Source: Nonomuraea sp.
GTDB taxonomy: Bacteria > Actinomycetota > Actinomycetes > Streptosporangiales > Streptosporangiaceae
Length of the DNA stretch: 8,669 nucleotides
Direction of reading: 5' to 3'
Assembly: GCA_013362835.1 (NCBI GenBank)
Contig: JABFVJ010000376.1
Span: 1-8,669 of the forward strand
The notes beneath the pieces are model-generated. The model made no database searches. It saw only the letters and a list, made by a program, of their open reading frames with translations, and was not told the DNA's origin. Of this stretch, positions 1-6,739 are shown in pieces. The number at the start of each line of letters is the position of its first letter. Positions within the stretch are counted from its first letter, which is position 1. A program made the position numbers and the translations under genes.

Positions 1-467
1 AGGAGGGAGGCGAGGGAGCGGCGGTCGGCGGGTTGGAGGCCGGAGAGCAGGTCGTGTTCGCGGCGGAGCAGGTCGGCGAAGGCCGCGTCGACCCGAGCCA
101 CCCCCGTCTCCGTCAGCGACACCAGCACCCCGCGCCGGTCCTCAGGGTCGGGCCGCCGCCGCACCAGCCCCGCCTGCGCGAGCCGGTCGATGCGGTTGGT
201 CATCGTCCCCGAGGTGACCAGCGTGGCCCGCAACAGGGCTCCAGGGCTCAACTCGTACGGCTTCCCGGCCCGCCGCAACGCCGTGAGCACGTCGAACTCC
301 CAAGGCTCCAGATCATGTTCGGCGAAGGCCGCCCGCCTGGCGCGGTCGAGATGTTTGGCCAGCCGTGACACCCTGGAGAGGACCTGAAGGGGCTCGACGT
401 CGAGGTCGGGCCGCTCGATCCGCCATGCCGCGACCAGCCGGTCGACCTCGTCATCCTGTGGCGTCAT
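1..467 (-). CDS. MarR-family transcriptional regulator (3' end cut by window edge)
   Basis: DNA-binding repressor or activator of the MarR winged-helix family, probably acting as a dimer on the divergent intergenic region. The minus frame from ATG (467-465) stays open to the window edge, giving 155 full residues. MarR proteins are usually about 140-165 residues, so only the last few are probably missing. Visible parts are an N-terminal dimerisation helix with WRIERPDLDVEP (15-26), the wHTH core with WEFDVLTALRRAG (56-68), the helix pair SPGALLRATLVTSGTMTNRI (74-93), and the wing with RRRPDPEDRRGVLVSLTETG (103-122). This LVTSG..TNRIDRL..AGLV pattern is typical of MarR. It is divergent from the tam methyltransferase gene with only 56 bp between the starts, which suggests control of itself and of that operon. 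No good Shine-Dalgarno precedes the ATG. The ligand is unknown. Confidence 0.9.
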   Translation of the reverse strand, partial: MTPQDDEVDRLVAAWRIERPDLDVEPLQVLSRVSRLAKHLDRARRAAFAEHDLEPWEFDVLTALRRAGKPYELSPGALLRATLVTSGTMTNRIDRLAQAGLVRRRPDPEDRRGVLVSLTETGVARVDAAFADLLRREHDLLSGLQPADRRSLASL

Positions 468-485
468 GACACAGAGTCTACTGTC

Positions 486-515
486 TTGACATCGAGATAT
501 CTCTCTCGATATCAA
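486..515 (+). promoter_or_regulatory. Putative promoter of tam, giving a leaderless transcript
   Basis: A perfect -35 hexamer TTGACA (486-491) is followed after 18 bp by TATCAA (510-515), a 4-of-6 match to the -10 consensus. Transcription would begin about 7 bp later, at about 522, only 2 bases before the tam ATG at 524. No Shine-Dalgarno sequence precedes that ATG, which fits a leaderless mRNA, a common arrangement in actinomycetes. The promoter lies entirely inside the inverted repeats, so a bound repressor would block it. Confidence 0.45.
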
Positions 516-539
516 TTATCTCTATGTCAAGAGATATCT
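486..539. promoter_or_regulatory. Nested inverted repeats, probable MarR operator cluster
   Basis: AT-rich island in otherwise GC-rich DNA. Arm TTGACATCGAGATA (486-499) is matched at 13 of 14 positions by the inverted copy 517-530, which reads TTGACATAGAGATA on the minus strand. A third related unit, TTGATATCGAGAGA, lies on the minus strand at 515-502 and forms an overlapping, tighter dyad with the first. Perfect small palindromes GAGATATCTC (494-503) and AGATATCT (532-539) add further symmetry. Large dyads between a marR gene and a divergent target are the usual binding sites of MarR proteins. The assignment to this MarR is inference from position. Confidence 0.7.
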
Positions 540-1294
540 GGGACCCGGTGACCTACGCCGTCTACGCCGACGAGCGGTCGCGGCCGTTCATCGAGCTGAT
601 CTCCAGAGTCGGTGCGGTGACCCCCGATTATGTCGTGGACGCCGGCTGCGGCAGCGGCGAGCTCACCGTCGAACTGGCCAACCGCTGGCCCGAGGCGACC
701 GTCGAAGGCTTCGACGCCTCGCCCGCGATGATCACCAAGGCCCGCCAGCTCGGTTCGCCGGTGCACTTCGCCGTGGCCGACGTCGACACCTGGCACCCCG
801 ACCGCCCCATGGACGTGATCGTCTCCAACGCCGTCCTGCAGTGGGTGCCCTCCCACCACGGCGTGCTCGAACACTGGCTGGAGGAGCTGGCCCCCGGAGG
901 CTGGCTGGCCTTCCAGGTGCCGGGCAACTTCGACTCCCCGAGCCACGTCGCGATCCGCGAGCTGTGCGCCTCCCGCGCCTGGTCCGACCGGCTCAGCGAC
1001 CTCAACAGGGGCAATCCGGTCGACGACGCGGCGCAGTACCTCGACTTTCTCAACGACGGCGGCTGCCAGGTGGACGCCTGGGAGACGACGTACGTGCACG
1101 TGCTCCACGGCGAGAACCCGGTGCTCGACTGGGTCTCCGGCACGGCCCTGCGCCCGATCTTCGACCGGCTCGGCCCGGAGGAGCGGAAGCGGTTCAAGTC
1201 CGACCTCGCCGGCCCGCTCGCCGACGCCTACCCGGCCAGGAGCTACGGCACCCCCTTCCCCTTCCGTCGCATCTTCGTGGTGGCCCAGAAATGA
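524..1294 (+). CDS. tam: Trans-aconitate 2-methyltransferase (SAM-dependent)
   Basis: Class I SAM-dependent methyltransferase of 256 residues, about the length of E. coli Tam. Tam methylates trans-aconitate, a spontaneous isomer of the citric-acid-cycle intermediate cis-aconitate that inhibits aconitase, so this is a metabolite-repair enzyme of the cytosol. The Tam-type N-terminus WDPVTYAVYADERSRPF (6-22) is present. SAM-binding motif I is VVDAGCGSG (37-45), the acidic residue after strand 2 is D64 in GFDAS, and the post-I region is ADVDTW (85-90). Strand 4 is SNAVLQWVP (101-109). The Tam-like C-terminal segments are WETTYVHVL (186-194), WVSGTALRPI (203-212) and PFPFRRIFVVAQ (244-255). The last 4 bases overlap the VOC gene, so the two are co-translated. 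Transcription is probably under the divergent MarR. Substrate choice is inferred from family similarity; some Tam relatives may use other small acids. Confidence 0.88.
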   Translation: MSRDIWDPVTYAVYADERSRPFIELISRVGAVTPDYVVDAGCGSGELTVELANRWPEATVEGFDASPAMITKARQLGSPVHFAVADVDTWHPDRPMDVIVSNAVLQWVPSHHGVLEHWLEELAPGGWLAFQVPGNFDSPSHVAIRELCASRAWSDRLSDLNRGNPVDDAAQYLDFLNDGGCQVDAWETTYVHVLHGENPVLDWVSGTALRPIFDRLGPEERKRFKSDLAGPLADAYPARSYGTPFPFRRIFVVAQK

Positions 1295-1641
1295 CGATCC
1301 GAGCTCTGCATCACGTCCAGCTCGCCGCTCCCGCGGGCAGCGAGCCGCGGCTGCGCGCCTTCTACGAGGGCGTGCTCGGGCTGCGCGAGGTCCCGAAGCC
1401 GCCGGAGCTGGCCAAACGCGGCGGCGCCTGGTTCCGCGGCGACGGGGTGGAGGTCCACCTCGGCATCGAGGACGACTTCAGGCCCGCCCGCAAGGCCCAC
1501 CCCGCGTTCCTGGTGGACGACCTCGACGCGTACGCCGCCAGGATCCCCGACGCCGTGCCCGACGACCTGTTCCCCGGCTACCGCCGGATCTACGTCACCG
1601 ACCCCGTGGGCAACAGAATCGAACTCCTGCAAGCCGTGTGA
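1291..1641 (+). CDS. VOC superfamily (glyoxalase/bleomycin-resistance fold) protein
   Basis: Small single-domain protein of 116 residues with two beta-alpha-beta-beta-beta modules. Module one opens with ALHHVQLAAP (5-14) and module two with AHPAFLVDDLDAY (69-81). The family's C-terminal signature DPVGNRIELLQ (104-114) is clear. Likely metal ligands are H8, H56 (VEVHLG) and E111 (RIELLQ), a common VOC pattern, so a metal-dependent enzyme is possible. Members include glyoxalase I, dioxygenases and resistance proteins, and I cannot pick a substrate from the sequence. The ATG overlaps the tam stop as ATGA, which implies translational coupling. Its role may be tied to the methyltransferase or to the stress sensed by the nearby MarR protein. 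Confidence 0.88.
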   Translation: MTIRALHHVQLAAPAGSEPRLRAFYEGVLGLREVPKPPELAKRGGAWFRGDGVEVHLGIEDDFRPARKAHPAFLVDDLDAYAARIPDAVPDDLFPGYRRIYVTDPVGNRIELLQAV

Positions 1642-1664
1642 TGTTCATCTTCAGGTGGCATGAT

Positions 1665-1680
1665 TGTCCGAAATCGGACA
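1665..1680. promoter_or_regulatory. Perfect 16-bp palindrome upstream of the CYTH-CHAD gene
   Basis: TGTCCGAAATCGGACA has perfect 7-bp arms (TGTCCGA and TCGGACA) around AA. It lies in the 52-bp gap between the VOC stop and the CYTH-CHAD GTG, ending 13 bp before the start. The two-base centre is too tight for an RNA hairpin loop and no T-run follows, so a dimeric regulator's binding site fits better than a terminator. I cannot name the regulator. No convincing -35/-10 pair is seen in the gap. Confidence 0.55.
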
Positions 1681-1693
1681 CTTGTGAGGTGCA

Positions 1694-3169
1694 GTGGGCA
1701 TCGAGATCGAGGACAAGTTCGACGTTCCTTCCGACTACGCGATACCGGACCTGAGCGGCCTGGCCGAGGTCTCCGGCCCGCGAAGTCACCAGCTCGTGGC
1801 GCTGTACTACGACACGCCCGACCTGCGGCTGGCGGCGCGCGGCGTCACGCTCAGGCGCAGGCGCGGCGGCGACGACGCGGGCTGGCACCTGAAGCTCCCG
1901 AAGGCCAAGGGCGTGCGCCAGGAGATCACGTACCCGCTGACCCGCAGCACCAAGATCGTGCCGCCGGAGCTGGCCGAGCTCGTCCGCGCCTACACCAGGG
2001 GCGCCGAGCTCCAGGTCGTCGCCGAGCTCGACACCCGCCGCAGCGTCACCCTGCTGCACGACGGCGGCGCCGGCCTGGTGGAGATCGCCGACGACCGCGT
2101 GAAGGGCACGGTCCACCAGGACGGGAGGGTCCTGCGATGGCGCGAGGTCGAGGCCGAGCTGCTCGCGCAGGACCGGCGCGACCTGCTGGCCAAGGTCGGC
2201 AAGCGGCTGCGGAAGGCGGGGGCGAGCCCGGCCGGGAGCGCCAGCAAGCTCGCCAGGCTCCTCGAACCCACCCCGCCCGCCCGCGCCGCCACCGAGCCGG
2301 GAACGGCGGGCGAGACGGTCGTCGCCTATCTGTCGAGCCAGGTCGCCGCCCTCCTCACGCAGGACCCCCGGGTACGCAGGGCGGACGAGGACGCCGTCCA
2401 CCAGATGCGCGTGGCCTCACGCAGGCTGCGCAGCGCGCTCAAGGCGTTCAAGTCCGTGGTGACCGACACCGGGACGATCCAGGAGGAACTGCGCTGGCTC
2501 GCCACCGTGCTCGGCGAGGCCCGCGACCTGGAGGTGATCAGGGCCAGGTTCGACGGGGAGCTGAGCGGACTCGCCCCAGAACTGGTCACCGGTCCCATTC
2601 ACACCCGTCTCGGCTCGGATCTGCGCAAACGCGAACAGGAGGCGTACGAGCGCATCAAGGACGCCCTCAGCGGCGACCGCTACTACACCCTGCTCAACAC
2701 CCTCGACGCGCTGATCGCCGCCCCTAACCTGGGCAAGGCGGCCGCGAAGCCGGCGAAGGAACGGCTCAGCGCCATCGCGGCCAAGGGCTGGGACCGGGTG
2801 ACCAGGGCCTACGACACCGCGCAGGCCATCGACGACCCCGAGCGCCGCGAGATCGCCATGCACGACGTGCGCAAGGCGGCCAAACGCGCTCGATACACCG
2901 CCGAAGCGCTCGAACCCACCCTGGGCAAGGGCATGGCCAAGCTGGCGAAGCTCGCGGAGAACGTCCAGGAGGTCCTGGGGGCGCACCGGGACGGCGTGGT
3001 CGCCCAGGAGACGCTGGCCAAGGAGGCCGAGAGCGCCCGCCAGGCCGGCGAGGACACCTTCACGTACGGGCTGCTGATCGGGATCGAGCGGAACACCGCC
3101 GAACGCGCCCACGCCGACTTCCCGCGGGTCTGGGCGGAGACGGTGAAGGCGGTCAAGAAGGTGCTGTAA
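1694..3169 (+). CDS. CYTH-CHAD domain protein
   Basis: Fusion of 491 residues. The N-terminal CYTH domain (about 1-195) has the canonical ExExK start, E4-x-E6-x-K8, then YYDTPDLRLAARGVTLRRRR (38-57), WHLKLP (64-69) and the acidic strand REVEAELL (150-157). CYTH enzymes hydrolyse or transfer triphosphates (inorganic triphosphate, thiamine triphosphate, cAMP formation) in a metal-bound tunnel. The C-terminal CHAD domain (about 207-491) is a duplicated helical bundle with basic helices HQMRVASRRLRSALKAF (236-252) and MHDVRKAAKRARYTAEAL (389-406), plus the paired motifs LGEARDLEV (273-281) and LGAHRDGVV (428-436). CHAD domains are known to bind polyphosphate. The start is well bracketed: an in-frame TGA lies at 1685-1687 and GTG is the first start after it, though the AGGTG before it is a weak ribosome site. 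The nearby ppk strengthens a polyphosphate-related role; catalytic activity is unproven. Confidence 0.92.
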   Translation: MGIEIEDKFDVPSDYAIPDLSGLAEVSGPRSHQLVALYYDTPDLRLAARGVTLRRRRGGDDAGWHLKLPKAKGVRQEITYPLTRSTKIVPPELAELVRAYTRGAELQVVAELDTRRSVTLLHDGGAGLVEIADDRVKGTVHQDGRVLRWREVEAELLAQDRRDLLAKVGKRLRKAGASPAGSASKLARLLEPTPPARAATEPGTAGETVVAYLSSQVAALLTQDPRVRRADEDAVHQMRVASRRLRSALKAFKSVVTDTGTIQEELRWLATVLGEARDLEVIRARFDGELSGLAPELVTGPIHTRLGSDLRKREQEAYERIKDALSGDRYYTLLNTLDALIAAPNLGKAAAKPAKERLSAIAAKGWDRVTRAYDTAQAIDDPERREIAMHDVRKAAKRARYTAEALEPTLGKGMAKLAKLAENVQEVLGAHRDGVVAQETLAKEAESARQAGEDTFTYGLLIGIERNTAERAHADFPRVWAETVKAVKKVL

Positions 3170-3180
3170 ATAACGTTCGC

Positions 3181-3186
3181 TACGAT
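3181..3186 (+). promoter_or_regulatory. Possible -10 element for a leaderless TMEM175-family gene
   Basis: TACGAT sits in the 24-bp gap after the CYTH-CHAD stop. The GTG start at 3194 is 7 bp after it, the usual -10 to transcription-start distance. No ribosome binding site is seen before the GTG. No clear -35 is present. The gene could also be read through from the CYTH-CHAD transcript. Confidence 0.3.
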
Positions 3187-3193
3187 CTCCCGG

Positions 3194-3817
3194 GTGACCG
3201 TTGAGCCCCCCGTGATCAGCACGTCCCGTCTGGAAGCGTTCAGCGACGGCGTCTTCGCCATCGCCATCACGCTGCTGGTGATCGAGATCCATCTGCCCGA
3301 CGACTGGGAGGCCGATCTCGCGGGCGCGCTGATCAGCCTGTGGCCGTCGTACTTCGCCTACGCCGTCACGTTCCTGCTGGTGGGCATGATCTGGATGAAC
3401 CATCACCGGATGTTCCACTTCATCCGCAGAACCGACGGCATGCTGCTCGCCCTCAACGTGCTGCTGCTGATGGACGTGGCCTTCCTGCCGTTCCCGACGC
3501 ACGTGCTGGCGGAGGCGCTGCACACCGGTCACGGCACGCGCGAGGCCGCCGTCTTCTACGGCCTCGTCCTGGTGATCGGCGGCCTGTTCTACAACGCCGT
3601 CTGGTGGTACGCCTCCTGGAACCAGCGCCACCTCGGCGAGCACATCACCCCGGCCGAGGCGCGCGTGCTGCGCCTGCGCTGGGGCATGGGCCCTGTGCTC
3701 TACCTGGTGGGCACGGTCATCGGCGCGTTCCACGCCGTCGCCGCGCTCTGCTACTACGTGTTCCTGCTGGTCTTCTACTTCTTCGACATGCGGCCAGGAC
3801 GCCGTCAGGTCGCGTAA
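3194..3817 (+). CDS. TMEM175 (DUF1211) family membrane protein, probable K+ channel
   Basis: Integral membrane protein of 207 residues, the usual size of bacterial TMEM175 proteins, which form tetrameric potassium-selective channels with six membrane segments per subunit. The family hallmark RxxxFSD is present as R12-LEA-F16-S17-D18, followed by GVFAIAITLLVIEI (19-32), whose small and branched hydrophobic residues line the pore in known members. Further hydrophobic stretches are at about 48-68, 83-102, 117-140 and 166-197; the last is long enough for two segments. The histidine-rich bend WMNHHRMFHFIRR (67-79) is typical. It starts with GTG 24 bp after the CYTH-CHAD gene on the same strand, so co-transcription is possible. 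Its 3' end overlaps the opposing NUDIX gene by 13 bp. K+ transport is known for the family, not shown here. Confidence 0.88.
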   Translation: MTVEPPVISTSRLEAFSDGVFAIAITLLVIEIHLPDDWEADLAGALISLWPSYFAYAVTFLLVGMIWMNHHRMFHFIRRTDGMLLALNVLLLMDVAFLPFPTHVLAEALHTGHGTREAAVFYGLVLVIGGLFYNAVWWYASWNQRHLGEHITPAEARVLRLRWGMGPVLYLVGTVIGAFHAVAALCYYVFLLVFYFFDMRPGRRQVA

Positions 3818-4638
3818 CGCTCCACGCCGACCACCTGGTCGCCGCGCCGGTGCAGCACCGCGAACGCGCCCTTGCGCAGGTGCACGTCCTTGCCGCTCAG
3901 CGCGTGGATCAGGCCGGGCAGCACCTTGCCGTGGCTGCACACGGCCGCGGGCGCGGCGAGGTCGCGCGCGAGGGCGGGCGTCTTGTGCGGGTCCTGGCCC
4001 TCCTCGCTGAGCAGCGGCTCGGTCCTGATCTCGGTCCCGTACGGCTCCAGCGTCTGTACGCACCGCCGGCTCGGCGAGCTGACCAGCGACCCGGGCCGGT
4101 AGGCGGGCAGCACGGTGGCCAGGGCCGCCGCCTGGGAACGTCCGTCGGCGTCGAGGGGACGCAGCACGTCGTCGCCGTCCCAGGCGCTCCTGGAGCCCGC
4201 TGAGCCGTGCCGGACGAGGACCAGCGGCACGGTCACGAGCGGCACGGCCGTCAGCGCCCGCAGCAGCCCGGCGTCCCACTCGTACGTCAGCAGCTCCCTG
4301 GCCCGCTCCACCGGCAGCCAGCGCAGCCCGTCGACCTCGTCGCCCGGCTCGAACCCCGCGTCGGAGTCCACCCGCGCCGCCCAGTAGTCGACCCTCTTGA
4401 GCCGGCCGTCGCTGAGGTAGTGGACCGGCGGCAGGGCGCGCCCGAGCAGGACCGTCAGCCCGGTCTCCTCGGTCACCTCGCGCAGCGCGGCGGCGATCAC
4501 GTGCTCGCCGGCCTTGAGCTTGCCCTTGGGCAGGGTCCAGTCGTCGTAGCGGGGCCGGTGGATCACCGCGACCTCGGGGCGGCTCTCCTCGCCCCTCCAG
4601 ACCACGGCTCCGGCGGCCCGGAGCAGGTCAGTCGTCAA
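3805..4638 (-). CDS. mutT1: MutT1-like NUDIX hydrolase with C-terminal histidine phosphatase domain
   Basis: Two-domain protein of 277 residues, resembling mycobacterial MutT1. The NUDIX domain (about 5-135) contains [15 protein letters not shown] (26-40) and a complete NUDIX box, G39-x5-E45-x7-R53-E54-V-T-E57-E58-T-G60-L. The histidine phosphatase domain (about 137-277) has the RHG motif (R143 H144 G145), SPSRRC (188-193), E212/E213, and a second histidine H236 in CSHGK. In mycobacteria the NUDIX part hydrolyses 8-oxo-GTP or dinucleoside polyphosphates and the phosphatase part assists; the substrate here is inferred. The TTG start is supported by GGAGG 4 bases before it, and it overlaps the end of ppk by 11 bp, so the two genes form an operon with likely translational coupling. 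Starting at a later codon would cut into the first strand of the NUDIX fold. Confidence 0.88.
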   Translation of the reverse strand: MTTDLLRAAGAVVWRGEESRPEVAVIHRPRYDDWTLPKGKLKAGEHVIAAALREVTEETGLTVLLGRALPPVHYLSDGRLKRVDYWAARVDSDAGFEPGDEVDGLRWLPVERARELLTYEWDAGLLRALTAVPLVTVPLVLVRHGSAGSRSAWDGDDVLRPLDADGRSQAAALATVLPAYRPGSLVSSPSRRCVQTLEPYGTEIRTEPLLSEEGQDPHKTPALARDLAAPAAVCSHGKVLPGLIHALSGKDVHLRKGAFAVLHRRGDQVVGVERYAT

Positions 4639-6688
4639 CGGTCCTCCAACGCCTGGTGCTGACGAGGTGGCTCTGCAGGTCCTCGCCGTGGTGGCGGATC
4701 CAGGTGCCGTCGGAGTTGAGCCACCACGCGTTGGTGGTCTCGGCCATGGCGAGGTCCATCAGCTCGATCAGGTACGCCTTGTGCTGCGCCGCCGTCACCT
4801 TGACCAGGGCCTCGACGCGGCGGTCGAGGTTCCTGCGCATGAGGTCGGCGCTGCCGACCCAGACCTCGGGCCGCCTGCCGAGGCCGAACTCGTACACGCG
4901 GGAGTGCTCCAAAAAGCGCCCCAAAACCGACCTTACGCGGATATTTTCGGACAAGTCGGGAATCCCGGGTCGCAGGATGCAGATGCCGCGCACCCACAGG
5001 TCCACCGGCACCCCCGCCCTCGACGCCCGGTAGAGCGCGTCGATGAGCGGCTCGTCCACCAGCGAGTTCGTCTTGATCCTGATCCTGGCCGGGCGGCCCG
5101 CCTGCTGGTGGGCGATCTCCCTGTCGATCCTGGCCAGCAGCCCGCTGCGCATCGAGTGCGGCGCGACCAGCAGCCTGCGGTACGCCGAGTGGTTGGAGTA
5201 GCCGGTCAGGTGGATGAACAGGTCGGTGACGTCCTCGCCCACCAGGGGATCGGCGGTGAGCAGGCCGAAGTCCTCGTACACGCGGGCGGTCTTGGGGTTG
5301 TAGTTGCCGGTGCCGATGTGGCAGTAGCGGCGCAGCTCGCCCGAGGGCTCCTGGCGTACGACGAGGGCCAGCTTGCAGTGGGTCTTCAGCCCGACCACGC
5401 CGTAGACCACGTGGCAGCCGGCCCGCTCCAGCTTCCTGGCCCAGGAGATGTTGGCGTGCTCGTCGAAGCGGGCCTTGATCTCCACGACCACCACGACCTG
5501 CTTGCCCGCCTCGGCCGCGTCGATCAGCGCGTCGACGATGGGCGACTCGCCGCTGGTGCGGTAGAGGGTCTGCTTGATCGCCAGCACCCTGGGGTCGGCC
5601 GCGGCCACCTCGATGAAGCGCTGCACGCTGGTCGCGAACGAGTCGTACGGGTGGTGCAGCAGCACGTCGCGCTCGCGCAGGATGGAGAACAGGTCGTCCT
5701 CGGCGCTGATCACCTCGGCCGGCACGAACGGGCGGTAGCTGAGCTCGCCCCGGTCGAGGTCGGCGATGGCGTGCAGGCCCGACAGGTCGAGCGGGCCGGG
5801 CAGCCGGTAGATCTCGTGCGGGGCCAGCTCCAGCTCCTCCACGAGCGGGGCCAGCACCTCGGGCGTGATCGTGTCCTCGACCTCCAGCCGCACCGGAGGC
5901 CCGAACCGCCGCTTGAGCAGCTCCTTCTCCAGGGCCTGCATGAGGTTCTCGGTGACGTCCTCGTCGACGTCGAGGTCCTCGTTCCTGGTGACGCGGAAGA
6001 CGTGGTGCTGGAGGATCTCCATGCCCTTGAAGAGCTGGCCCAGGTGCGCCGCGATGACGTCCTCAAGCGGGACGAACCGGTCCTTCGACGCCGGCACGAA
6101 CCGGGGGAGCTGCGAGGGCACCTTGACCCGCGCGAACACCGTGTGATCGGTCATCGGGTTGCGCACCAGCACGGCCAGGTTGAGGCTCAGCCCGGAGATG
6201 TAGGGGAACGGGTGGGCCGGATCGACCGCCAGCGGCGTCAGCACGGGCCTGATCCGCTCCCTGAACAGCTTGCGCAGCTCCGTACGCTCCTCGCGCCCGA
6301 GGTCGTCCCACCGGACGATCTCGATGCCCTCGGTGGCGAGCTGCGGGCAGACACGGTCGTGGAAGGCGGCCGCGTGCCGTTTGGCCAGCGAGTCGGCGAT
6401 CGTGGCGATCCTGGCCAGCTCCTCGCGCGGCTTCAGTCCGCTCTTCGTCCGCAGCAGCAGCCCGGTGGCCATCCGCCGCTTCAGCCCCGCCACCCGCACC
6501 CGGAAGAACTCGTCCAGGTTGTTGGCGAAGATGGCCAGGAAACGCACCCGCTCAAGCAGCGGGACGGACGGGTCCTCGGCCAGTTCGAGCACGCGTTCGT
6601 TGAACTGGAGCCAGCTTTCCTCGCGGTTGAGGAACCGCTCCTGTGGCAGGGGCAGGTCGTTTCCCGAGTGCAGTGGTTCCGCGGACAT
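4628..6688 (-). CDS. ppk: Polyphosphate kinase 1 (RNA-degradosome type annotation)
   Basis: PPK1 reversibly transfers the gamma-phosphate of ATP to polyphosphate chains. The 686-residue length is typical. The N-domain starts with [20 protein letters not shown] (18-37). A further conserved block, [20 protein letters not shown], spans 47-66. The head domain includes [15 protein letters not shown] (156-170). The catalytic half contains the HHPYDSF motif (345-351), IKQTLYRT (371-378), VEIKARFDE (402-410), and H437 in GLKTHCKL, equivalent to the autophosphorylated E. coli H435. It also has H457 in [14 protein letters not shown] and H595 in [11 protein letters not shown]. All expected key residues are intact. 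The ATG at 6688-6686 matches the usual PPK start region, but no good Shine-Dalgarno is seen; CAATAT 7 bp upstream allows a leaderless start. A PHO-like repeat array lies just upstream. The gene is followed by the overlapping MutT1-like gene. Confidence 0.97.
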   Translation of the reverse strand: MSAEPLHSGNDLPLPQERFLNREESWLQFNERVLELAEDPSVPLLERVRFLAIFANNLDEFFRVRVAGLKRRMATGLLLRTKSGLKPREELARIATIADSLAKRHAAAFHDRVCPQLATEGIEIVRWDDLGREERTELRKLFRERIRPVLTPLAVDPAHPFPYISGLSLNLAVLVRNPMTDHTVFARVKVPSQLPRFVPASKDRFVPLEDVIAAHLGQLFKGMEILQHHVFRVTRNEDLDVDEDVTENLMQALEKELLKRRFGPPVRLEVEDTITPEVLAPLVEELELAPHEIYRLPGPLDLSGLHAIADLDRGELSYRPFVPAEVISAEDDLFSILRERDVLLHHPYDSFATSVQRFIEVAAADPRVLAIKQTLYRTSGESPIVDALIDAAEAGKQVVVVVEIKARFDEHANISWARKLERAGCHVVYGVVGLKTHCKLALVVRQEPSGELRRYCHIGTGNYNPKTARVYEDFGLLTADPLVGEDVTDLFIHLTGYSNHSAYRRLLVAPHSMRSGLLARIDREIAHQQAGRPARIRIKTNSLVDEPLIDALYRASRAGVPVDLWVRGICILRPGIPDLSENIRVRSVLGRFLEHSRVYEFGLGRRPEVWVGSADLMRRNLDRRVEALVKVTAAQHKAYLIELMDLAMAETTNAWWLNSDGTWIRHHGEDLQSHLVSTRRWRTVDD

Positions 6689-6695
6689 ATGGCCT

Positions 6696-6701
6696 ATATT
6701 G
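6696..6701 (-). promoter_or_regulatory. Possible -10 element for ppk
   Basis: On the minus strand CAATAT (6701-6696) ends 7 bp before the ppk ATG. It matches the -10 consensus poorly (3 of 6). The overlapping TATAGG (6697-6692) is a 4-of-6 match but lies closer to the ATG. No TTGACA-like -35 is present at the right distance; the GTT repeats occupy that place, as in activator-dependent promoters. Confidence 0.25.
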
Positions 6702-6706
6702 CCCCG

Positions 6707-6739
6707 ATTGGTTGAACGGAACGTTAACGTAGCCGCAAC
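6707..6739 (-). promoter_or_regulatory. PHO-box-like array of three 11-bp units upstream of ppk
   Basis: Read on the minus strand, three adjacent 11-bp units begin with GTT: GTTGCGGCTAC (6739-6729), GTTAACGTTCC (6728-6718) and GTTCAACCAAT (6717-6707). Actinobacterial PhoP binds 11-bp direct repeats with a GTTCACC-type core, and Streptomyces ppk is known to be PhoP-controlled. The third unit is closest to that core; the first is poor. The array sits in the -35 region of the putative ppk promoter. A perfect palindrome ACGTTAACGT (6721-6730) overlaps it and could be an alternative site. Confidence 0.4.

Noticed and set aside
525..530. Minus-strand TTGACA as the -35 of marR
   Set aside because: At 17-18 bp spacing the -10 position reads GAGAGA or AGAGAG, not a -10. 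GATAAT (520-515) is a better -10 but too close to this hexamer, so no marR promoter is called.
841..1641. Plus-strand frame that reads through tam out of frame and joins the VOC frame
   Set aside because: Only its last 116 residues are real (the VOC protein). The upstream part is an Arg/Pro-rich shadow of tam, and ATG 1291 with the ATGA overlap is a natural start.
1643..1664. GTTCATCTTCA as a PHO box before CYTH-CHAD
   Set aside because: Only one unit resembles the PHO repeat; the next 11 bp do not, and at least two units are needed for a credible box.
1665..1680. Palindrome read as a terminator of the tam-VOC operon
   Set aside because: The centre has only two bases, too few for a hairpin loop, and no T-run follows.
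2417..4279. Long minus-strand open frame (620 codons) across the CYTH-CHAD, TMEM175 and NUDIX genes
   Set aside because: Its translation is low-complexity, rich in Arg, Ala, Gly and Pro, with no recognisable domain. It lies across three well-supported genes and is a GC-driven shadow frame.
4667..6715. Long plus-strand open frame (682 codons) opposite ppk
   Set aside because: It mirrors the ppk codon positions, shows repetitive Val, Gly, Gln, His and Arg composition, and has no family motif, while ppk on the other strand is certain.
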